Source: Sphingomonadales bacterium UBA1936 (GTDB lineage: Bacteria; Pseudomonadota; Alphaproteobacteria; Sphingomonadales; Sphingomonadaceae). From it: DNA of 5,388 bases. The translations under genes were made by a program, and so were the position numbers. The notes beneath the pieces are model-generated. The model made no database searches and was not told the origin of the DNA. It saw nothing but the letters and a program-made list of their open reading frames with translations. Below, piece by piece: positions 1 through 5,286 of the stretch (its first letter is position 1; each line of letters starts with the position of its first letter). The stretch is from assembly GCA_002336985.1 (NCBI GenBank), contig DDFE01000036.1, positions 1-5,388 of the forward strand, written 5' to 3'.

Positions 1-1457
1 TAACGCCCGTCGATCCTCAACTCGTCACCGGTCAGGCGTACGACGTGGAGCACATTGGTCGATCCCGGAATGCCGAACGGAACGCCCGCCATCACGATGA
101 TGCGTTCGCCGCCGATCGCGAGCTGGTGGCGTAGCGCCATGCGCTTTGCCTTGGCGACCATCTCTTCGAAATTGCCGACATCGCGGGTCTGCACGGCATG
201 GACACCCCAAAGCAGGCCCGACCGGCGCGCTGTTTCCGGGCTCGGTGTCAGGACGAGCAGCGGCACCGACGGGCGCTCGCGCGAAATGCGCCGCGCGGTG
301 GAACCGGACAGCGTGAAACACACGATCGCCTTTGCCCCCACCGTGATCGCGATGTCGCGGGCGGCGGCGGCCAGAGCGTCCGCCGTCGTCGGGTCGGATT
401 CGGTTTCGGTGAAGTGCAGCCGCGCGAAATAGCCGGGATCGCTTTCGACCGACTGGGCGATGCGGTCCATCATCGCGACCGATTCGGCGGGCCAGGCACC
501 GGCTGCGCTTTCGGCCGACAGCATCACGGCGTCGGCGCCGTCGTAGATGGCGGTCGCGACGTCCGACACTTCTGCGCGTGTCGGGCTCGGCGACTGGATC
601 ATCGATTCGAGCATCTGGGTCGCGACAACGACCGGCTTGCCCATCTTGCGTGCGGTCGCGACGATGCGTTTCTGCGCGGGCGGCACCGCTTCCGGCGGCA
701 GTTCGACGCCCAGGTCGCCGCGTGCGACCATGACGGCATCGGCCAGTTCCATGATCTCTTCGAGCCTGTCGAGCGCTGCCGGCTTCTCGATCTTGGCGAG
801 CAGCGCGGCCTTTCCGCCGACCAGCTTGCGCGCTTCGGCCATGTCTTCGGGCCGCTGCACGAACGACAACGCGACCCAGTCGACGCCCTGTTCGAGTGCG
901 AAGCTCAGGTCGCTGCGATCCTTGGCGGTCAGGGCCGCCATTGGCACGACCACGTCGGGCACATTCAGCCCCTTGCGATTGCTCAGCACTCCGCCGACCT
1001 CGACCCGTGTCACCACATGGTCGTTCGCCATATCCGTCACGCGCAGGACCAGCTTTCCGTCGTCGAGCAACAGCCGTGCGCCGGTTTCCAGCGCCTCGAA
1101 AATCTCCTTGTGCGGCAGGTTGACGCGCGATGCGTCGCCCGGCGTCGTGTCGCGGTCGAGACGGAACATCTGGCCGTGTTCCAGCAAGACCTTGCCGTCG
1201 GCAAACGTGCCCACGCGCAGCTTTGGACCCTGCAAGTCGGCGAGGATCGTCGTCGGCCGGATCAGCGAGCGTTCGAGGCTGCGGATCGTTGCGATGACCG
1301 GCGCGTGGTCGGCCTGCACGCCATGGCTCATGTTGATCCGGAAGGCATCGGCGCCCGACCGGATCAGCTTTTCGATCATTTCCGGTGTGTTGCTCGCGGG
1401 GCCAAGCGTGGCGAGCACGCGAACCTTGCGTGCGCGGGGGGCTAACGTGCGATGCAC
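1..1457 (-). CDS. pyk: Pyruvate kinase, nearly complete (stop codon cut by window edge)
   Basis: Cytoplasmic glycolytic enzyme that transfers phosphate from phosphoenolpyruvate to ADP, giving pyruvate and ATP. I translated the minus strand from a GTG at 1457 and obtained 485 open codons, ending in ...LRIDGR followed by TA at positions 2-1, so the stop is almost certainly completed one base outside the window. Family landmarks appear in order: FRINMSHG (residues 39-46, active-site Arg, Asn, Ser and His), ADLQGPKLRVG (73-83), KGLNVP (162-167), AKIEKP (221-226, catalytic Lys222 and metal ligand Glu224), VARGDLGVE (244-252, metal ligand Asp248), ATQMLESM (279-286), PTRAEVSDVATAI (292-304) and the C-terminal domain piece SGSTARRISRERP (384-396). 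Length fits bacterial pyruvate kinases of about 470-490 residues. The GTG start is chosen because a strong AAGGAGA lies 5 bases upstream and the sequence KVRVLATLGPAS follows closely. Divergent from gapR. Confidence 0.97.
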   Translation of the reverse strand, partial: MHRTLAPRARKVRVLATLGPASNTPEMIEKLIRSGADAFRINMSHGVQADHAPVIATIRSLERSLIRPTTILADLQGPKLRVGTFADGKVLLEHGQMFRLDRDTTPGDASRVNLPHKEIFEALETGARLLLDDGKLVLRVTDMANDHVVTRVEVGGVLSNRKGLNVPDVVVPMAALTAKDRSDLSFALEQGVDWVALSFVQRPEDMAEARKLVGGKAALLAKIEKPAALDRLEEIMELADAVMVARGDLGVELPPEAVPPAQKRIVATARKMGKPVVVATQMLESMIQSPSPTRAEVSDVATAIYDGADAVMLSAESAAGAWPAESVAMMDRIAQSVESDPGYFARLHFTETESDPTTADALAAAARDIAITVGAKAIVCFTLSGSTARRISRERPSVPLLVLTPSPETARRSGLLWGVHAVQTRDVGNFEEMVAKAKRMALRHQLAIGGERIIVMAGVPFGIPGSTNVLHVVRLTGDELRIDGR

Positions 1458-1462
1458 CGGTC

Positions 1463-1469
1463 TCTCCTT
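1463..1469 (-). promoter_or_regulatory. Ribosome binding site deciding the pyk GTG start
   Basis: On the minus strand AAGGAGA is followed by 5 bases and then GTG at 1457-1455. It is the strongest Shine-Dalgarno match among the genes here. It supports a GTG start, since the first in-frame ATG (residue 27) would remove the conserved N-terminal ATLGPAS segment. Confidence 0.8.
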
Positions 1470-1556
1470 GTGGCGACGATGAACCCTTAGCCGCGAATGC
1501 CCGCTTGTCGAAGGGGCCTGTTCACCCTAATCGCGCCCGCTCGAATTTAAGCACCA

Positions 1557-1563
1557 AGAGGGA
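1557..1563 (+). promoter_or_regulatory. Ribosome binding site of gapR
   Basis: AGAGGGA lies 5 bases before the ATG at 1569. It fixes the start of this short gene at MAEAAVTDDQ. Confidence 0.65.
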
Positions 1564-1568
1564 TTCAC

Positions 1569-1811
1569 ATGGCTGAGGCCGCTGTAACCGACGACCAACT
1601 GCGCCTGTTCATCGAGCGCATCGAGCGGCTTGAGGAAGAAAAGAAGGGAATCGCCGACGATGTGCGTGACGTTTATACCGAGGCGAAGGGCCAAGGCTAC
1701 GACGCCAAGATCATGCGTCAGATCGTTCGGTTACGGAAAATGAGCGTGAATGACCGCCAGGAAATGGAAGCGATTCTCGATCTTTATAAGGCGGCTCTTG
1801 GGCTGGGGTGA
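1569..1811 (+). CDS. gapR: GapR family DNA-binding protein (DUF2312 / UPF0335)
   Basis: Small nucleoid-associated protein of 80 residues. The family member studied in Caulobacter binds AT-rich and overtwisted DNA ahead of replication and transcription and helps type II topoisomerases relieve positive supercoils. The sequence is almost entirely helical. A long N-terminal helix rich in Glu, Arg and Lys (about residues 8-40, LRLFIERIERLEEEKKGIADD) suits the coiled-coil dimerisation part. It is followed by the family signature YDAKIMRQIVRLRKMS (44-59) and a C-terminal helix DRQEMEAILDLYKAALG (62-78). Length is close to the usual 80-90 residues and all signature blocks are intact. It has a good Shine-Dalgarno, is divergent from pyk, and converges on the next gene with only 11 bases between stop codons. 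The name rests on strong family resemblance; DNA-binding behaviour here is inferred. Confidence 0.93.
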   Translation: MAEAAVTDDQLRLFIERIERLEEEKKGIADDVRDVYTEAKGQGYDAKIMRQIVRLRKMSVNDRQEMEAILDLYKAALGLG

Positions 1812-1822
1812 TAGGGCTGCGC

Positions 1823-2464
1823 TCAATCATCGCTGGCACGCAATGCTGCCCGATATTCGCGTAAGATATCGGGGTCGCCACTGATTAAGCCTGTCACGAT
1901 CTCTCTGAATTCTGAGAGATAGACTGCTTGGCTTTTCGTGGTTGCGTCCATGGTGGTTACGACGAGCCGCATAAGCCATAAGAGCGCTTTCCACGCCGTA
2001 TCGATATCTGATTGCTCGATCGTGAGTTCGGTTATTTCCTTAGGGTGCGTAACGCGGTTTCGGACCTTCATAGTCTGTTGCAAGCAGGACCAGCCCGCTT
2101 GAGAGAAATCGACTTCGACTTCGTCGGAAAGGGTGTGGGCCAATCTTGTGGTCAGCCGGATCATCGCAGTCAGGGAAACATACTTTGGCTGGCTCACCAC
2201 CTTTCCTGTTTCGCTCACAGAGTACGATAACTCGCTGAACGCCAGCGCCATTTCCGGAGAGAGCTCCTCCATGCTCTTGGCGATAGAAAGAGTATGTTGG
2301 CGATAAACCCAGACCGCACCTTCGATTGCCGCGAAAAGCGCACGGATAAAATTACGGTGCGCAGTTTGACCTTTGTTTGAGGCCAATTGTTCATCGGCGG
2401 CCAACACATCATGCATGAGTATGCGTAAGAAGGATTCGTCAAGCGATTCTGACGTATCCGTCAT
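1823..2464 (-). CDS. Unnamed protein with a HEPN-like R-N-x3-H motif; possible ribonuclease
   Basis: I do not recognise this 213-residue protein by name. It is predicted soluble and mostly helical, with no signal peptide or membrane segment. Visible blocks are QTAHRNFIRALFAAIEGAVW (residues 33-52), a middle helical part with LTAMIRLTTRLAHTL (98-112), and KVRNRVTHPKEITEL (133-147). The last contains Arg135-Asn136-x3-His140-Pro141, which fits the R-x4-6-H signature of HEPN ribonucleases with the usual polar residue after Arg. A Trp- and Leu-rich helix (158-170) follows, as expected for a four-helix HEPN bundle. The frame is open upstream to 2572, but I place the start at the ATG at 2464 because AAAGGGA precedes it by 8 bases and the longer version would run into yebC. 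Hand-counted lines are 48-57% GC against 65% in a yebC line, suggesting transfer. No antitoxin or partner gene is adjacent. The gene is probably real; HEPN membership is likely, activity unproven. Confidence 0.8.
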   Translation of the reverse strand: MTDTSESLDESFLRILMHDVLAADEQLASNKGQTAHRNFIRALFAAIEGAVWVYRQHTLSIAKSMEELSPEMALAFSELSYSVSETGKVVSQPKYVSLTAMIRLTTRLAHTLSDEVEVDFSQAGWSCLQQTMKVRNRVTHPKEITELTIEQSDIDTAWKALLWLMRLVVTTMDATTKSQAVYLSEFREIVTGLISGDPDILREYRAALRASDD

Positions 2465-2560
2465 TACGATGGTCCCTTTGCTGTTCAGCTTGTCTCGATT
2501 TGCCGCGTAAGTTAAGCGCGCCATCCTTTCTAAACCAAATTCGAAAAGCAAAACGAGCCC
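2465..2560. promoter_or_regulatory. Divergent spacer between the HEPN-like gene and yebC
   Basis: These 96 bases separate two divergent starts. The part next to yebC (about 2521-2555) is AT-rich for this genome and is the likely promoter area for one or both genes. I could not pick a clear -35/-10 pair on either strand and see no strong palindrome. Confidence 0.35.
2473..2479 (-). promoter_or_regulatory. Ribosome binding site deciding the start of the HEPN-like gene
   Basis: On the minus strand AAAGGGA ends 8 bases before the ATG at 2464. The alternative ATG at 2524 has an AAAGG directly abutting it, which leaves no spacing, and the one at 2572 lies inside yebC. This site therefore favours the 213-residue product. 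Confidence 0.6.
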
Positions 2561-3304
2561 ATGGCAGGCCATTCAAAATTCAAGAACATCATGCACCGCA
2601 AGGGTGCGCAGGACAAAAAGCGGGCGGCGGCGTTTTCGAAGCTGAGCCGTGAAATAACCGTCGCGGCGAAATCGGGCCTGCCCGATCCCGCGATGAACGC
2701 GCGGTTGCGTGCGGCGGTCCTGACGGCGCGCGCGGGCGGGATGCCCAAGGACAATATCGAACGCGCGATCAATAACGCGTCGAAGGGCGACGGCGCGAAC
2801 TATGAAGAGATTCGCTACGAGGGCTTCGGTCCCGGTGGCGTGTCCCTCATCATCGAGGCGCTGACCGACAATCGCAACCGCACCGCGACCAATGTGAAGA
2901 CGGCCGTTTCGAAGAACGGCGGCAACATCGGCGCGCCGGGCGCGGTCAGCCATGCATTCGACCGGCTTGGCCTGATCGCCTATCCGGCGAAAGCGGGCGA
3001 TGCCGATGCGGTCTTCGAAGCCGCGCTCGAAGCGGGGGCCGAGGACGTGCAGTCGGACGAGGACGGCCACCAGATCTGGACCAGCATCGAATCGCTGCAC
3101 GAAGTCGCGAAGGCACTGGAAGCATCGCTCGGCGAAGGCGAGGGCGCGAAACTCGCCTGGCGTCCGCAGACGATGGTGACGGTGGGTGAGGGCGATGCCG
3201 CGACGCTGATGAAGCTTATCGATGCGCTCGACGAGGACGACGATGTTCAGACCGTCTGGGGCAATTACGACGTGCCTGACGAGGTGATGGAGAAGCTGGG
3301 TTGA
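2561..3304 (+). CDS. yebC: YebC/PmpR family protein (TACO1 homologue)
   Basis: Full-length cytoplasmic YebC family protein, 247 residues, the usual size. Members were long annotated as transcriptional regulators. More recent work ties the family, including mitochondrial TACO1, to translation and relief of ribosome stalling at proline-rich stretches. Signature blocks are all present: MAGHSKFKNI (1-10), HRKGAQDKKRAAAFSKLSREI (12-32), GGMPKDNIERAI (59-70), YEGFGPGGVSLI (86-97), TDNRNRT (102-108), and the acidic C-terminal DALDEDDDVQTVWGNYDV (221-238). The canonical MAGHSKF fixes the start even though the Shine-Dalgarno is weak (only ACGAG, with 3 bases to the ATG). It ends with two in-frame stops, TGA then TAA. 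It is followed after 120 bases by ruvC, a very common bacterial neighbour, with a large inverted repeat in the gap. Whether it shares a transcript with ruvCA cannot be seen directly. Confidence 0.96.
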   Translation: MAGHSKFKNIMHRKGAQDKKRAAAFSKLSREITVAAKSGLPDPAMNARLRAAVLTARAGGMPKDNIERAINNASKGDGANYEEIRYEGFGPGGVSLIIEALTDNRNRTATNVKTAVSKNGGNIGAPGAVSHAFDRLGLIAYPAKAGDADAVFEAALEAGAEDVQSDEDGHQIWTSIESLHEVAKALEASLGEGEGAKLAWRPQTMVTVGEGDAATLMKLIDALDEDDDVQTVWGNYDVPDEVMEKLG

Positions 3305-3309
3305 TAAAG

Positions 3310-3331
3310 CCCCTCCCCTTCAGGGGAGGGG
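3310..3331 (+). terminator. Possible attenuating hairpin after yebC (left repeat arm)
   Basis: A nine G/C-rich base pairs around a TTCA loop would make a very stable RNA hairpin directly after the yebC stop. No T-run follows, so it is not a classical intrinsic terminator. It could instead slow RNA polymerase or block 3' exonucleases. Termination is inference only. Confidence 0.3.
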
Positions 3332-3407
3332 TTGGGGTGGGGAACACCCTGCCCGAAAATCCGATGCTGGCGGCAAAAGACTGCCCCACCCCAACCCCTC
3401 CCCTGAA

Positions 3408-3416
3408 GGGGAGGGG
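3408..3416 (+). promoter_or_regulatory. ruvC ribosome binding site embedded in the repeat arm
   Basis: The GGGGAGGGG half of the right-arm hairpin lies 8 bases before the ruvC ATG and is the only purine-rich Shine-Dalgarno candidate there. In the folded arm it pairs with CCCCTCCCC (3395-3403), which would hide it from ribosomes. Sequestration is inferred from base pairing. Confidence 0.6.
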
Positions 3417-3424
3417 CTAAGAAT

Positions 3425-3910
3425 ATGATCATCCTCGGCCTCGACCCCGGCCTCGGCACGACCGGCTGGGGCATAATCGCCGCTGAAGGCAATCGCCTGA
3501 GCCATGTCGCCAACGGGCAGATCAAGACCGATACGAAAGCGCCCCTGCCCGAGCGGCTGGTCGCAATCGAATCCGCTTTGGCGGCGCTGCTCGCCGAACA
3601 CAGGCCGTCGGGCGCTGCGGTCGAAGAGGTGTTCGTCAACACCAATGCGCAATCGACGTTGAAGTTGGCGCACGCTCGCGGTGTCATCCTGCTGTGCGCG
3701 GCCAAGGGCGGCATCGCGGTCGGCGAATATGCTGCGCGGCTGGTAAAAAAGGCGGTCGTGGGCACTGGCGGTGCCGAGAAAGCCCAGGTCCATGCCATGG
3801 TTGCGCGATTGCTGCCCGGCGTGAAGATCGCAGGTGCTGACGCCGCCGATGCGCTGGCGGTGGCCATTACGCATGCGCATCATCTGGCGTCCGCACGACG
3901 GCTCGCGTAG
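3425..3910 (+). CDS. ruvC: Holliday junction endonuclease RuvC
   Basis: Crossover junction endodeoxyribonuclease that, with RuvA and RuvB, resolves Holliday junctions by paired nicks during recombinational repair. The RNase H-like fold is visible: MIILGLDPGLGTTGWG at the N-terminus with catalytic Asp7, AAVEEVFVNTNAQSTLKL (64-81) with catalytic Glu67, EYAARLVKKAVVGTGGAEKAQV (101-122, DNA-binding Lys-rich part), and ADAADALAVAITH (138-150) with catalytic Asp139 and Asp142. All four acidic residues are therefore present. At 161 residues it is slightly shorter than the E. coli enzyme (173), missing only the variable C-terminal tail. The start is set by the universal MIILGLDPG beginning and by a purine-rich site inside the preceding repeat. 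The stop is 9 bases before ruvA, indicating one operon. Alternative identity is very unlikely. Confidence 0.97.
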   Translation: MIILGLDPGLGTTGWGIIAAEGNRLSHVANGQIKTDTKAPLPERLVAIESALAALLAEHRPSGAAVEEVFVNTNAQSTLKLAHARGVILLCAAKGGIAVGEYAARLVKKAVVGTGGAEKAQVHAMVARLLPGVKIAGADAADALAVAITHAHHLASARRLA

Positions 3911-3919
3911 CACGGTAAA

Positions 3920-4510
3920 ATGATTGCACGCCTGACCGGAATCCTCGTCGAAACAATGGCCGATGCGGCTGTCGTCGATGTGGGCGGCGTCGGCTATCTG
4001 GTGCAGGCATCGGCCCGCACGCTGACCGCGATCGGTCCAGTCGGCGGGCAGGTGATGCTCTATACCGAACTGCAGGTTCGCGAGGATTCGATGACCCTTT
4101 TCGCGTTTGGTTCGGCATCGGAACGCGACTGGTTCAAACTGCTCACCGGCGTGCAGGGCGTCGGCGGCAAGGTCGCGCTCGCTATCCTGTCGGTCCTCGA
4201 TGCGAGCGAACTTTCGACCGCGATCGGGCGGCAGGATGCAGCCATGGTCGCGCGTGCGAACGGAGTGGGCCCGAAACTCGCGAGCCGCATTGTAAACGAA
4301 CTGAAGGACAAGATTGGGGCCGTCGCCGTCGGGCCCGGGATCGCCGCGCCCATGGGTACTGCCGCAAGCGACGCGGTTTCGGCGCTGACAAACCTCGGCT
4401 TCAAACCCGCCGAAGCCAGCGCCGCCGTCGCCAAGGCAGAAGATGAACTTGGCGCGGGCGCCACGCTCGACGCTCTTGTCCGTGTCGCGCTGAAGAAAGC
4501 ATCCCGCTAG
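3920..4510 (+). CDS. ruvA: Holliday junction DNA-binding protein RuvA
   Basis: Tetrameric protein that holds Holliday junctions in an open square form and loads the RuvB motor for branch migration. At 196 residues it is of normal length. Domain I (about 1-63) is the OB-fold, beginning MIARLTG and containing the acidic pin Glu55-Asp56 in LQVREDSMTLFAFG. Domain II (about 64-140) carries two helix-hairpin-helix motifs, LLTGVQGVGGKVALAIL (74-90) and ARANGVGPKLASRIVNELKDK (111-131). A Gly/Ala/Pro-rich linker (133-148) leads to domain III (149-196, SDAVSALTNLGFKPAEA...), the RuvB-contacting module. It starts 9 bases after the ruvC stop with a poor Shine-Dalgarno (only ACGG), so its translation may depend on ruvC. 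The usual partner ruvB does not come next; 98 bases later a response regulator starts. Confidence 0.96.
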   Translation: MIARLTGILVETMADAAVVDVGGVGYLVQASARTLTAIGPVGGQVMLYTELQVREDSMTLFAFGSASERDWFKLLTGVQGVGGKVALAILSVLDASELSTAIGRQDAAMVARANGVGPKLASRIVNELKDKIGAVAVGPGIAAPMGTAASDAVSALTNLGFKPAEASAAVAKAEDELGAGATLDALVRVALKKASR

Positions 4511-4592
4511 GCCATAGCCGAGCCATGCACCGGGAATTTTGCGTGACGCCGGAATCCCGCTATGCGCCGCGCCGCGCAGGAAAGATCAGGCT

Positions 4593-4599
4593 GAGGAAG
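4593..4599 (+). promoter_or_regulatory. Ribosome binding site deciding the response regulator start
   Basis: GAGGAAG lies 9 bases before the ATG at 4609, giving a protein that begins MRLLLVEDD as receiver domains do. The frame is open back to an ATG at 4525, but that would add 28 residues rich in Arg with no receiver character. Confidence 0.65.
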
Positions 4600-4608
4600 A
4601 ACGGCACC

Positions 4609-5286
4609 ATGCGGCTTTTACTCGTCGAAGATGATGTGGAAACAGCGGCGTTCATGTCGCGCGAACTCACCAAGCGGCTTTATGATGTCGTAATCGCCCG
4701 CGATGGACGCGATGCGCTGTTCATGGTGAACGATGCCAATTTCGATGCGATCGTGCTTGATCGCCGCTTGCCGCTGATCGACGGCATGGAGGTTTTGAAA
4801 CGCCTCCGGAACCAGGATGTATCGACGCCGATCCTGATGCTGACCGCACTCGGGGCATTAGCGGACAAGGTAGAGGGGCTTGATGGCGGCGCTGACGATT
4901 ACGTCGTGAAGCCTGTCGAAATCGACGAACTCGATGCGCGACTGCGCGCTCTCAGCCGGCGGCCCGCGGTCGTCGGCGAAGCCGGCGTGCTGCGTGTCGG
5001 GTCGATCGAGGTCAACCTGCTGCGGCACAAGGTGAAGCGCGGCGGCCAGACGATCGACCTGCTGCCGCTCGAATTCTCTGTCCTGGCGATGCTGCTGCGC
5101 AATTCGGACAAGGTCGTCACCCGCAAGATGCTGCTCGAGGAAGTCTGGGGTTACGACTTCGAACCCAAGACCAACATCGTCGACGCACAGATCGCGCGGA
5201 TTCGGACGAAGCTGAACTTTCCGCCGCACGGTGAGGCCATCGTGACTGTCCGGGGGACGGGATACATGATCAGCGATGCCGCGTAG
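4609..5286 (+). CDS. OmpR/PhoB-family two-component response regulator
   Basis: DNA-binding response regulator of 225 residues, the typical size. The N-terminal receiver domain (about 1-118) shows the acidic pocket VEDD (6-9), phospho-acceptor Asp51 in AIVLDRRLPLIDG, Thr79 in ILMLTA, Tyr98 and Lys101 in DDYVVKPV, so all switch residues are present. The C-terminal winged-helix domain (about 125-225) shows LLPLEFSVLAMLLRN (151-165), VVTRKMLLEEVWGYDFEPKTNIVDAQIARIRTKL (169-202, containing the recognition helix) and the wing VRGTGYMI (214-221). Phosphorylation by the adjoining kinase should promote dimer binding to target promoters. The signal and targets are unknown, and I give no gene name because OmpR-family paralogues cannot be told apart by eye. 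The end overlaps the next gene by 11 bases, showing translational coupling. It sits just after ruvA, in the position where ruvB would be expected. Confidence 0.95.
   Translation: MRLLLVEDDVETAAFMSRELTKRLYDVVIARDGRDALFMVNDANFDAIVLDRRLPLIDGMEVLKRLRNQDVSTPILMLTALGALADKVEGLDGGADDYVVKPVEIDELDARLRALSRRPAVVGEAGVLRVGSIEVNLLRHKVKRGGQTIDLLPLEFSVLAMLLRNSDKVVTRKMLLEEVWGYDFEPKTNIVDAQIARIRTKLNFPPHGEAIVTVRGTGYMISDAA

Larger units (their letters stand above)
1458..1568. promoter_or_regulatory. Divergent pyk-gapR intergenic region
   Basis: These 111 bases separate two divergent start codons, so they must hold the promoters of both genes unless one is internal to the other gene. I see no convincing sigma-70 box pair. 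The best plus-strand candidate is TTGTCG (1505-1510) with CCTAAT (1526-1531), but its 15-base spacer is short. No operator palindrome or terminator is evident. Confidence 0.45.
3308..3418. repeat. Perfect 35-bp inverted repeat pair, REP/BIME-like intergenic element
   Basis: The left arm (3308-3342) and right arm (3384-3418) are exact reverse complements over 35 bases, separated by 41 bases. Each arm also contains its own hairpin: a 9-bp stem CCCCTCCCC/GGGGAGGGG closing a 4-base loop (TTCA at 3319-3322, TGAA at 3404-3407). The outer part of each arm adds TTGGGGTGGGG or its complement. The element can thus form either two small hairpins or one long stem. Such C/G-run repeats are, to my recollection, scattered between genes in sphingomonads and related bacteria and behave like REP elements. 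It fills almost the whole yebC-ruvC gap, starting 3 bases after the yebC stop and ending 6 bases before the ruvC start. No transposase and no obvious target duplication (flanks GATAA and AAGAAT). Copy number elsewhere cannot be judged here. Confidence 0.92.

Noticed and set aside
198..1445. Long plus-strand open frames opposite pyruvate kinase (415 and 311 codons)
   Set aside because: They are antisense shadows of a GC-rich gene with third-position bias. The peptides are Arg/His- or Ser/Arg-rich with no family motif, while the minus strand gives a textbook pyruvate kinase.
2012..2230. A 72-codon plus-strand frame inside the HEPN-like gene as a possible overlapping antitoxin
   Set aside because: No Shine-Dalgarno is evident, the peptide resembles no antitoxin family I know, and it lies wholly antisense to a better-supported gene.
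2510..2538. Minus-strand promoter for the HEPN-like gene: TTGGTT, 17 bases, TTAACT
   Set aside because: Each box matches only three of six consensus bases, so this could be chance despite the ideal spacing.
2465..2572. Extending the HEPN-like protein to an upstream start at 2572 or 2524
   Set aside because: The first would overlap the yebC start, and the second has its purine-rich site touching the ATG. The 2464 ATG has a properly spaced AAAGGGA.
3308..3418. Short CRISPR array or MITE
   Set aside because: There are only two copies, in inverted rather than direct orientation, with one spacer and no target-site duplication, so a REP-like pair fits better.
3265..3913. Minus-strand frames of about 200 codons opposite ruvC that read through the repeat
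   Set aside because: They are antisense to ruvC, and their Gly/Pro-rich segments (such as PSPSGEGLGWG) are just the translated repeat, a familiar source of false proteins.
4539..4566. Promoter before the response regulator: TTGCGT, 16 bases, TATGCG
   Set aside because: Only three matches per box in a GC-rich stretch; not strong enough to call.
4525..4608. N-terminal extension of the response regulator from the ATG at 4525
   Set aside because: The extra 28 residues are Arg-rich and unlike a receiver domain, whereas the ATG at 4609 gives MRLLLVEDD with a suitable ribosome binding site.
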